From assembly GCA_002328485.1 (NCBI GenBank), contig DCUF01000084.1, forward strand, positions 1-18,659: a DNA stretch of 18,659 nucleotides. The letters run 5' to 3'. The DNA is from Deltaproteobacteria bacterium UBA2221. Lineage in GTDB: Bacteria; Desulfobacterota; Syntrophorhabdia; Syntrophorhabdales; WCHB1-27. The notes below the pieces were generated by a model, which saw only the letters and a program-made list of their open reading frames with translations, ran no database searches and had not been told where the DNA came from. A program made the translations under genes and the position numbers. This document shows, piece after piece, positions 7,589 through 14,254 of the stretch. Numbering within the stretch: the first letter of the stretch is position 1; every line of letters begins with the position of its first letter.

Positions 7589-7696
7589 GTTAGGACGAGG
7601 AAAAAAGTTATGTTAAATGAAACGATCTATTGAGCAAACCTCCGAAAATGGGAAGTTGATCTATGTAAACTCTCTTTCCTCACACCACCCCTGTAT

Positions 7697-7872
7697 AAAA
7701 AAGCCCCGCAGTGCCGTGTAAACAATAAGTCTCGAACCTCTCAGGTAAGGTGGCCGCCAGTGTGTCGCTTTAGGCTTCTCTCAAAAAGAGATAGCACACC
7801 GCAACACGGTGCAGCGCCCAATAAAGAGGTGTTGGTTCTAAGTTTATCATTTATCACAAACACCGCAGGGAA
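7697..7872 (-). ncRNA. ssrS: 6S RNA
   Basis: 6S RNA binds sigma70-RNA polymerase by mimicking an open promoter and damps transcription in stationary phase. The 3' half strongly resembles proteobacterial 6S RNA: GAGAAGCCTAAAGCGACACA, then CCACCTTACCTGAGAGGTTC, then ACACGGCACTGCGGGGC. The terminal stem pairs CCCTGCGGTGTTTGTG (7870-7855) with CACGGCACTGCGGGG (7718-7704), continuous when G-U wobbles are allowed. Two apical hairpins are visible (GCACCG/CGGTGT and TCTC/GAGA). Six T follow the stem, giving a built-in terminator. Location downstream of zapA is the classic ssrS position. The 5' arm lies inside the last codons of zapA, so the RNA is probably processed from the zapA transcript or has a promoter within it. 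Exact ends are estimates. Confidence 0.85.
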
Positions 7873-8134
7873 ACTCAATCTCTTCAACCTTCTTCAAGAG
7901 TCTCAGGGTGCTGTTTTCTACCCTGTCGACCCTCCTTTTCATATCAAGGTATTCATCACCGATTTTCATCATGGTCATGATCACCGCATTCATCGTGCTC
8001 ACAATCCCATAATCGCTGATGACCTTGTTAATCTGTCCGTCAACGAACTGAGCTACCTCTAAGATCCTGCTCTCATCCTCGCCTACAAACATAAAGGGCT
8101 GATTGAGTATTCTCACTTCAACCTTTTTTGCCAT
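7847..8134 (-). CDS. zapA: Cell division protein ZapA
   Basis: ZapA crosslinks FtsZ protofilaments and stabilises the Z ring. At 95 aa it has the typical two-part layout: an N-terminal FtsZ-binding head (KKVEVRILNQPFMFVGEDES, about 3-22, then EVAQFVDGQINKV) and a C-terminal coiled coil (about 60-90). The protein ends in GVCDK. The ATG directly abuts the stop of the ZapB-like gene. Its last nine or so codons double as the 5' arm of 6S RNA. The zapA-6S neighbourhood is widely conserved in proteobacteria. Confidence 0.9.
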   Translation of the reverse strand: MAKKVEVRILNQPFMFVGEDESRILEVAQFVDGQINKVISDYGIVSTMNAVIMTMMKIGDEYLDMKRRVDRVENSTLRLLKKVEEIEFPCGVCDK

Positions 8135-8371
8135 TTACACTTCTATCTGCTCCACCTTTTCGAGAAGCCCCCTCACCTTCTGCATGACCACTTCGTTCTG
8201 ACTCTGCATATCGGCTATCCGGGCTTTCAATTCTCGGTTCTCCGTCTCAAGAATCTCGACACGGCCGTACAGCTTCTCTCTGTCCTCTTTAAGGCCCCGA
8301 TAGGTCTCGATCAGACCATCGATTTTCTCCTCTAATTTCCCTAACTTGTTATCTTGAAATAGCTCATCCAT
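8135..8371 (-). CDS. ZapB-like small coiled-coil protein
   Basis: This 78-aa protein is almost entirely heptad-patterned coiled coil (about residues 10-75; LEEKIDGLIETYRGLKEDRE, then VEILETENRELKARIADM). That is the shape of ZapB and related division proteins, which partner ZapA at the Z ring. Size and position immediately upstream of zapA (stop TAA adjoining its ATG) support this. Sequence of such proteins is too repetitive to prove homology by eye, so I give no symbol. The ATG lies 9 nt after the prfB stop, without a strong Shine-Dalgarno, suggesting translational coupling. Confidence 0.75.
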   Translation of the reverse strand: MDELFQDNKLGKLEEKIDGLIETYRGLKEDREKLYGRVEILETENRELKARIADMQSQNEVVMQKVRGLLEKVEQIEV

Positions 8372-8380
8372 TGGTATTAG

Positions 8381-9494
8381 TTAATCGTTTTTATGTTGGA
8401 AAGTCAAGTACAAAAGGCACCCCTTGATGAAGGGATCGATGTCGCCGTCCAACACGTTTTCGGCGTTGTGGGCCTCGATTTTTGTCCTGTGATCCTTAAT
8501 CATTTTGTAGGGATGCAAGGTGTAGGATCGGATCTGGCTGCCCCACGCTATTTCCTTCTTCTCCTTGTTCAAAGAGCTCATCTTCTCTTCCTGCTTTCTC
8601 TTTTCCTGCTCGTAGATTCTGGACTTAAGAATAGCCAAAGCAATGGCTTTGTTCTTGTGTTGTGATCGTTCGTTCTGGCACTGAACCACTATTCCCGTCG
8701 GCAGGTGGGTAATGCGAATGGCCGACTCAGTCCGGTTCACGTGCTGTCCCCCGGGTCCGCTCGCCCTGAAGGTGTCTATCTTGAGGTCTTCTTCCTTTAT
8801 GTCAACCTGGATATTGTCCGGTAACTCCGGGTAGGCATAGACCGAGGCGAAGGAGGTGTGCCGCCGGTTCGCCGCATCGTAGGGAGAGATCCGAACGAGG
8901 CGGTGTATCCCGGTCTCGCACTTCAGATAGCCATAAGCATAGGCGCCTGTCACGAGAAAGGTTGCATTCTTGATACCCGCTTCCTCACCCGGCAGCATAT
9001 CAACCAACTGCGACTGAAAGCCCTTTCGCTCAGCCCACCGCAGGTACATGCGGAGGAGCATCTCGGCCCAGTCCTGGGCTTCTGTGCCTCCTGCACCTGC
9101 GCTGATGTAAACAATGGCGTTCTCCTCATCGTTCTCGCCGCTGAGCATACGCTCTATCTCGAATCTGCTCAGATCCTGATCAAGGGCTTCAACACGCTCC
9201 GAGAGTTCGGCCACATCAGAGCTTTCGTTGGTCTCTTTGACGAAATCATTAAGAATAAGGACCTCTTCCAGCTCCTTTTCCTTCTGATCCCAGCGCTCCA
9301 GCTCCTCTTGGTGGCGCGAACGTTCCCTCAGGAATTTCTGCGCCCTCTCCTGATCGTCCCAGAAATCCGGCTTTGCTATCTCTTTGTCGTATCCGTGGAT
9401 TTTATTCTTGATGGCAGTCGTGTCAAAGATACCCTCTAAGGACGTTCATCCTTTCGACAAGGCTCTCTATCTTACTCTTCAGGTCCTCTATCAT
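8381..9494 (-). CDS. prfB: Peptide chain release factor 2 (programmed +1 frameshift)
   Basis: RF2 recognises UGA and UAA stops and triggers peptide release. Translation starts at ATG 9494 (MIEDLKSKIESLVERMNVLR) and reaches an in-frame TGA at codon 24. The site reads AGAGGGTATCTTTGAC: slippage on CTT-T gives the downstream frame from 9424 (DTTAIKNKIHGYDKEI and onward), for a product of about 370 aa, close to E. coli RF2 (365). The GGQ catalytic loop is present (SGPGGQHVNR). The stop-codon recognition tripeptide, normally SPF, reads SPY (RLVRISPYDAANRRHTSF). The upstream gene is icd, 35 nt away; the ZapB-like gene follows after 9 nt. RF2 autoregulates through this frameshift. Confidence 0.95.
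9413..9440 (-). promoter_or_regulatory. prfB programmed +1 frameshift signal
   Basis: On the minus strand the sequence CTTAGAGGGTATCTTTGAC has the classic order: a Shine-Dalgarno-like AGAGGG, a short spacer, slippery CTT (9428-9426), then TGA (9425-9423) followed by C. E. coli has AGGGGG at the first element, so this stimulator is one base weaker. Both reading frames encode RF2-like sequence on either side of the slip. Confidence 0.93.
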
Positions 9495-9529
9495 GTCTCT
9501 TCGATCCCCTTGAATTTATGGGTTTAGGT

Positions 9530-10693
9530 TTATGATTGAGCCACCATCTTCTTCACTTCCTTTCCAAATGCAGAGCACGCGACGGGTGTTATGCCCTGAA
9601 TCTGACGGGCAAGATCATAGGTCATGATCCCGCTCCGAAGTGTAGATTCCACGGCCCGCTCAACCTTGGCGGCAGCTTCGGGAAGTCCTATATAGGAAAG
9701 CAGCATGGCCCCTGATAGGAGAAAAGATGTTGGGTTTATGACGTCTTTCCCCGCGTACTTGGGTGCGCTCCCATGGGTTGGCTCAAAAATGGCAATGTCA
9801 TCGCCGATGTTGGCGCCTGGAGCGACCCCAAGCCCGCCGATCAATGCCGCACAGGCATCAGATAGATAGTCACCATTCAGGTTGGGGCACAGCAATACGT
9901 CATATTCCTCGGGGCGGAGAATAGCCTGCATAAACATGTTGTCCGCAATCCGGTCATTGAAAAGGATCTTTCCTTCCGTACCGTCGAAGGACACCGCATC
10001 AGGGTATTCCTCGGCGACTTCATATGACCATTTTCTGAAGGCACCCTCCGTATATTTCATAATGTTGCCCTTGTGGACAACAGTGATCACCTTTCGTTTA
10101 TTCTTGATGGCATATTCAATGGCCCATTTCGCGATCCGCCTCGTACCGCCTCTACTGATCGGTTTTACGCCGATCCCGCTGTCGGCAGAGATCGATGTCC
10201 CTGTCCTTTCCTTCAAAAGGGACAATACTTCCCTCGCCTCATCGGTCCCCTCTTCCCACTCGATGCCCCGGTACAGATCCTCCGTATTCTCCCTCACGAT
10301 AACGAAATCGACATGCTCGGGTCTTTTGAGGGGGCTGGGCAGGCCCTCAAGGTAACGAACAGGCCTGAGGCAAGCGTAGAGGTCGAACAATTGACGAAGG
10401 TGAACATTGAGGCTCCTGAAGCCACCGCCGACGGGGGTTGTCAAGGGCCCCTTGATGGCAACCTTCTTCTCTCGGATCGCTTCAACGGTTTCATCAGGCA
10501 ACAGACTGCCCGAGTGATCCAGCGCCTTCTGACCGGCGAGAAGCTCAATCCATTCTATGCGCTTCTCGCCGCCGTAAGCCGAACGCACTGCCTCTTCGAG
10601 GACCTCGTGGGAAGCGCTCCAGATATCCTCACCGACCCCGTCGCCCCTTATATAGCAGATCGTGACATTACTCGGCAAGGCGAAATCCTCCAT
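9530..10693 (-). CDS. icd: NADP-dependent isocitrate dehydrogenase
   Basis: It oxidatively decarboxylates isocitrate to 2-oxoglutarate, here the last step of the citrate-to-glutamate branch. Substrate residues typical of true isocitrate dehydrogenases are present: FRSLNVHLRQ (Ser94, Asn96, Arg100), CLRPVRY (Arg110) and VRENTEDLYRGIEW (Arg134, Tyr141). HKGNIMKYTEGAF carries the catalytic Lys. The coenzyme segment EPTHGSAPKYAG plus TYDLAR keeps the Lys-Tyr and Tyr/Arg set that selects NADP in E. coli ICDH. At 387 aa it is slightly shorter than the E. coli enzyme (416). ATG 10693 overlaps the preceding gene by 26 bp. An alternative is TTG 10678, which has GGAGG 8 nt upstream. Co-location with citrate synthase-like and aconitase-like genes supports isocitrate rather than isopropylmalate. 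Confidence 0.9.
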   Translation of the reverse strand: MEDFALPSNVTICYIRGDGVGEDIWSASHEVLEEAVRSAYGGEKRIEWIELLAGQKALDHSGSLLPDETVEAIREKKVAIKGPLTTPVGGGFRSLNVHLRQLFDLYACLRPVRYLEGLPSPLKRPEHVDFVIVRENTEDLYRGIEWEEGTDEAREVLSLLKERTGTSISADSGIGVKPISRGGTRRIAKWAIEYAIKNKRKVITVVHKGNIMKYTEGAFRKWSYEVAEEYPDAVSFDGTEGKILFNDRIADNMFMQAILRPEEYDVLLCPNLNGDYLSDACAALIGGLGVAPGANIGDDIAIFEPTHGSAPKYAGKDVINPTSFLLSGAMLLSYIGLPEAAAKVERAVESTLRSGIMTYDLARQIQGITPVACSAFGKEVKKMVAQS

Positions 10694-11171
10694 ACCGTTT
10701 CATGTAGGCTACAAGGCCTCCTTCTGCGAGAATATCCCGCATAATTGCGGGCAGTGGACTGAAACGGCGCTCGATCCTCCGCGAGGGGTCTAATAAGACG
10801 CCTTCCTCTATCTTCAACTCCAGTTCATCGCCCTCTTCTATGCCGTCGATATCACAAATGACGGCAGCCAAACCCACATTGATTGCGTTACGGTAGAAAA
10901 TACGGGCAAAGGAACGGGCAACAACCGCTTCTATACCGGCAAGCTTGAGAACAAGCGGGGCATGCTCTCTGCTTGAACCCAGACCAAAGTTGTGGCCGGC
11001 CACCAGGATATCGCCGTCGCGCACCTTGTTATAAAAGCCGGGTGATATGTCCTCGAAGACATGGCTTGCGAGACCCTCAAGATCCGACCTCAGGTGATAA
11101 AATCTTCCCGGTATGATGTGGTCGGTCGAGATGCCGTCGCCCAGTTTCCAGACGTTGCCTTTAAGGATCAC
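10668..11171 (-). CDS. Aconitase/isopropylmalate dehydratase-type small subunit
   Basis: This 167-aa swivel-domain subunit belongs to the LeuD/homoaconitase small-subunit family and pairs with the large subunit encoded immediately upstream. Motifs are STDHIIPGRF (15-24), GHNFGLGSSREHAP (59-72) and VARSFARIFYRNAINVGL (84-101). GSSREH contains the active-site Ser/Arg. The substrate-selecting loop reads YHLRS (25-29). In studied archaeal enzymes an Arg in this loop favours a tricarboxylate such as homoaconitate, whereas isopropylmalate isomerases carry hydrophobic residues there. With icd downstream and a citrate synthase-like gene upstream, its substrate is most likely cis-aconitate/citrate. 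The start is GTG, abutting the large-subunit TAA, with GGGAGGTG about 6 nt upstream. Confidence 0.88.
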   Translation of the reverse strand: MILKGNVWKLGDGISTDHIIPGRFYHLRSDLEGLASHVFEDISPGFYNKVRDGDILVAGHNFGLGSSREHAPLVLKLAGIEAVVARSFARIFYRNAINVGLAAVICDIDGIEEGDELELKIEEGVLLDPSRRIERRFSPLPAIMRDILAEGGLVAYMKRYGGFRLAE

Positions 11172-12431
11172 TTACAGCACCTCCCTAGGATCTGTCAGCC
11201 GACCGAAAAGCGCGCTCGCCGCGGCCGTTGCAGGTGATGCCAGAATGGTGTCCGCCCGGGGGTTACCCATACGGCCGAGAAAGTTCCTATTCGCCGTCGA
11301 TACGGTAACCTCGCCGTCACCCGGTATACCGGCATGCACTCCAATGCAAGCCCCGCAACCGGCAGATACGATGGCCGCCCCAGCCTCCACGAGATCGAGA
11401 ATGAGCCCTTCTTTGAGGGCCTGCTGATAGACGCTCGCCGAGGCAGGGCAGACTATCAATCGCACGTCTTTGTGTGCCTTTTTCCCCTTCAGTATTCCCG
11501 CTGCCACCCGAAGGTCACCAATTCTCCCGTTCGTACAAGTACCTATGAACACCTGGTGCACCTTTTTCCCCGCCACCCCCTTGTCGTCCAAACGTTTCGC
11601 GTTGTCCACCTGATGGGGGAGGCTTACCGTAGGCGCAAGGGAACCGAGATCGACGGTGAAGGCCTTTTCGTACGAGGCATCGTCGTCCGCAGCGATCTCT
11701 ACATAGCCATTCTCTCTGCCCATCCCTTTCAAGTAAGCCAGAGTCATATCGTCGGACGGGAAGAGACCAACTTTGGCCCCCGCTTCCACGGCCATATTCG
11801 AAATGGTGAGCCTTTCTTCCACGGTCATCCCCTTCAGGGCATCCCCCGCAAACTCGATGGCCTTGTAGGTTGCTCCGTCTGCCGTAATCATCCCGATAAT
11901 ATGGAGGATGAGGTCCTTTGCGTACACGCCTTTCGGGAATTCCCCCTCCAGCACAAACTTGAAGCTCTCAGGGACTCTGAACCAGGTCTTACCCTGACCC
12001 ATGGCCACCGCTATGTCCGTTGAACCCATGCCTGTAGAAAAGGCGGCCAAAGCGCCGCCGGTGCACGAGTGGGAGTCGGCTCCCACCAGCACGTCCCCCG
12101 GTTCGAGGAACCGCTCCGCCATAACCTGATGTGAAATGCCCTGCCCGACGTCAAAGACCCGCGCTCCATGTCTTCGAGCAAATTCACGAATAAGCATGTG
12201 ATCGTTCGAGAGTTCCAGTCTCGGGCTTGGAGAGGCGTGATCGATAAAGAAAGCGACTCTTTCGGGATCGAAAAGCTCCTTGAACCCTATCTCTTTAAAC
12301 TTCTTGATAGCAAGCGGGGCGGTGCCATCCTGCAGAAGTATCCTTCGCACCTCGGCGATAACGGTTTGCCCGTACCGCACCTCGCTGCCCACGTTTCTGC
12401 TCAGTATCTTTTCGGCTAAGGACTGCCCCAT
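11172..12431 (-). CDS. Aconitase/isopropylmalate dehydratase-type large subunit (4Fe-4S)
   Basis: The 419-aa catalytic subunit is of the archaeal-type LeuC/homoaconitase family, shorter than E. coli LeuC (466). It carries VGADSHSCTGGALAAFSTGMGS (from about 116), FIGTCTNGR (Cys299) and AGCGACIG (Cys359, Cys362). These three Cys ligate the 4Fe-4S cluster used for dehydration/rehydration. Together with the small subunit it would isomerise citrate to isocitrate, replacing a monomeric AcnA/AcnB; isopropylmalate isomerase is the alternative, but no leuA/leuB partner is present. The ATG at 12431 follows the citrate-synthase-like gene by 3 nt. The oxygen-sensitive cluster fits an anaerobe. Confidence 0.88.
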   Translation of the reverse strand: MGQSLAEKILSRNVGSEVRYGQTVIAEVRRILLQDGTAPLAIKKFKEIGFKELFDPERVAFFIDHASPSPRLELSNDHMLIREFARRHGARVFDVGQGISHQVMAERFLEPGDVLVGADSHSCTGGALAAFSTGMGSTDIAVAMGQGKTWFRVPESFKFVLEGEFPKGVYAKDLILHIIGMITADGATYKAIEFAGDALKGMTVEERLTISNMAVEAGAKVGLFPSDDMTLAYLKGMGRENGYVEIAADDDASYEKAFTVDLGSLAPTVSLPHQVDNAKRLDDKGVAGKKVHQVFIGTCTNGRIGDLRVAAGILKGKKAHKDVRLIVCPASASVYQQALKEGLILDLVEAGAAIVSAGCGACIGVHAGIPGDGEVTVSTANRNFLGRMGNPRADTILASPATAAASALFGRLTDPREVL

Positions 12432-12434
12432 ATT

Positions 12435-14246
12435 CTAATCTTCCTCCAGCCTTGTAAGATCTTCGAACCGTATGTCAAAACCGAGCACCCCGACGATCTC
12501 ACCCAATTCGTTCCGGATAGGCGCTGAAACCGTGACGCACAAAGCCCCTGTTATTCTGGATGTATAGAGTCCGGTCACCGTTGCTTTACCCGTTTTTATG
12601 GGATCGAGGAACCATTCCCTATCGGAGTAGTCCTCATGCAGGTCGATCTTGGAGTACTTGGCCCTGTCCACCACCTGGGTTATGTTTCTGGTGATCTTTA
12701 TACCCTCCGCATTGGTGCAGTAAGCAAACTGGATGAAGGGGTAGTCAACTGAATAGGCTTTGAGCACCTGCTCCTGTTCGTCGGGAACCATGGTCTTGAT
12801 ACCCGGCTCTTCTATGCACCGCTCTATCAGATGGGCGGCAAGATCGTATGCCCGTTTCTTGATGCGATCAAATTCCGAAGGGAACATCTCGGGGATGTAC
12901 TTGCGGACCACATGCTCCATCTCCTCGTCGGAAATGGCCGTAACCCTTCCCGCCTCGTACTTCTGGATAACTGCTTTGTTAATCTTGGCCACACCAGGAT
13001 GGGTCTTCTCTATCCTATCCTTGCCGAGAAGGGAAAAATGCGAGTTGATCCAATGGGAGATGCCGGCAAGACCTGACTTGTCCGTAATGTTTATCGTGAT
13101 GGGTCGATTCAGTATCCGTTTTGTGTCGAAGGAGCTGTATATCTCTTCATTCTTGGCCAGACCATCGATATGCACGCCTGCGGATGTGGCATTAAAATCT
13201 GATCCCACGAGGGGCTGATTTCGGGGCACGTGGTGAGCCAACTCCTTTTCAAAGTAATTCCGTATCTCCGTGACTACCGTTGTATCGACCCCGTTATCCT
13301 CCCCGGTGAGGGAGATGTACTCCATGATGAGCCCCTCTATGGGCGTGTTACCCGTGCGCTCCCCAATGCCCAGGAGGGTTCCATTCACGAAGGTACATCC
13401 GTATAACCACGCGCTGACCGCCCCAATCAGGGCCTTATAGAAATCGTTGTGGCCGTGCCACTCCAGGTATTCGGAGGGCACCCCCGCATCATCGATCATG
13501 GCCCTCACAACCTTGCCGACAGATCGCGGTAAGGCCGCTCCCGGATAGGTAACCCCAAGGCCCAAGGTATCGCACAGTCGCATTTTTACGGGCATCTTGG
13601 CTTCTTCGGAAATATTCATGAGGGCCTGCGCAAAAGGTACGCAGAAACCGTAGATGTCGGCGCGGGTGATGTCTTCAAAATGACACCGCGGAATAATGCC
13701 GTTCTCAATGGTACTTTCCACGATTCGAATATAGTCTTCCAAAACTTTGGAACGTTTCTTCTTCATCTTGAAGAAGATATGGTAGTCTGAAACACTTGTG
13801 AGAATGCCCGTTTCTCTCAAACCGAACTCCTTCACAAGCTGCAAATCATCCTTGTTTGCCCTGATCCATCCGGTGATCTCGGGATACTTGTACCCCTTTT
13901 CCAGACAACGTTCTAACGCCATCTTGTCCTTATCGGTGTAGAGAAAGAACTCCGATTGGCGGATGACGCCGTGGGGGCCGCTCAACCGATGGAGCAGGTC
14001 GAAAAGCGCCTCGATCTGCTCGACCGTGAAGGGAGGACGCGACTGCTGCCCATCCCTGAAGGTCGTATCGGTTATGTAGATCTCATCAGGCGGGTCGATC
14101 GACTCGATCTTGTGATCAAAGTTGATCTTCACCATCTCGTTGTAGGGAAACACCTCCTTAAAGAGCTCGGGGCTTTCCACATCGATAAGGGGATAATTGC
14201 TGCTCTTGATGATGTTCTTAAAGATGAAGCCTTTTCGCTTCTTCAC
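12435..14246 (-). CDS. Re-citrate-synthase-like (homocitrate synthase family) protein with C-terminal Cache-like domain
   Basis: The 603-aa protein has a DRE-TIM barrel acyltransferase domain (about 50-330): DTTFRDGQQ (60-68; Asp60 metal ligand, Arg64 catalytic), WHGHND (263-268; His264 and His266 metal ligands) and GIGERTGN (293-300). An accessory region follows with SAGVHIDGLAKNEEIY (355-370). This is the isopropylmalate/homocitrate/Re-citrate synthase family, which condenses acetyl-CoA with a 2-oxo acid. No LeuA allosteric domain is present. Instead, residues about 495-603 look like a Cache/PDC ligand-binding domain: DYPFIQFAYCTNAEG, DYSDREWF (539-546), then GLYTSR and VTVSAPIRNELGEIVGVLGF. 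Neighbouring aconitase-like and icd genes favour oxaloacetate as acceptor, i.e. Re-citrate synthase. Homocitrate synthase is the alternative. The start is GTG at 14246, with GGAGG overlapping the aspS stop. No signal peptide or membrane segment is seen, so the Cache-like domain should be cytosolic. Confidence 0.85.
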   Translation of the reverse strand: MKKRKGFIFKNIIKSSNYPLIDVESPELFKEVFPYNEMVKINFDHKIESIDPPDEIYITDTTFRDGQQSRPPFTVEQIEALFDLLHRLSGPHGVIRQSEFFLYTDKDKMALERCLEKGYKYPEITGWIRANKDDLQLVKEFGLRETGILTSVSDYHIFFKMKKKRSKVLEDYIRIVESTIENGIIPRCHFEDITRADIYGFCVPFAQALMNISEEAKMPVKMRLCDTLGLGVTYPGAALPRSVGKVVRAMIDDAGVPSEYLEWHGHNDFYKALIGAVSAWLYGCTFVNGTLLGIGERTGNTPIEGLIMEYISLTGEDNGVDTTVVTEIRNYFEKELAHHVPRNQPLVGSDFNATSAGVHIDGLAKNEEIYSSFDTKRILNRPITINITDKSGLAGISHWINSHFSLLGKDRIEKTHPGVAKINKAVIQKYEAGRVTAISDEEMEHVVRKYIPEMFPSEFDRIKKRAYDLAAHLIERCIEEPGIKTMVPDEQEQVLKAYSVDYPFIQFAYCTNAEGIKITRNITQVVDRAKYSKIDLHEDYSDREWFLDPIKTGKATVTGLYTSRITGALCVTVSAPIRNELGEIVGVLGFDIRFEDLTRLEED

Positions 14247-14254
14247 TAGGCCTC

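Noticed and set aside
11334..12023. 229-codon plus-strand frame opposite the hydratase large subunit
   Set aside because: It is a shadow of a gene with conserved cluster cysteines.
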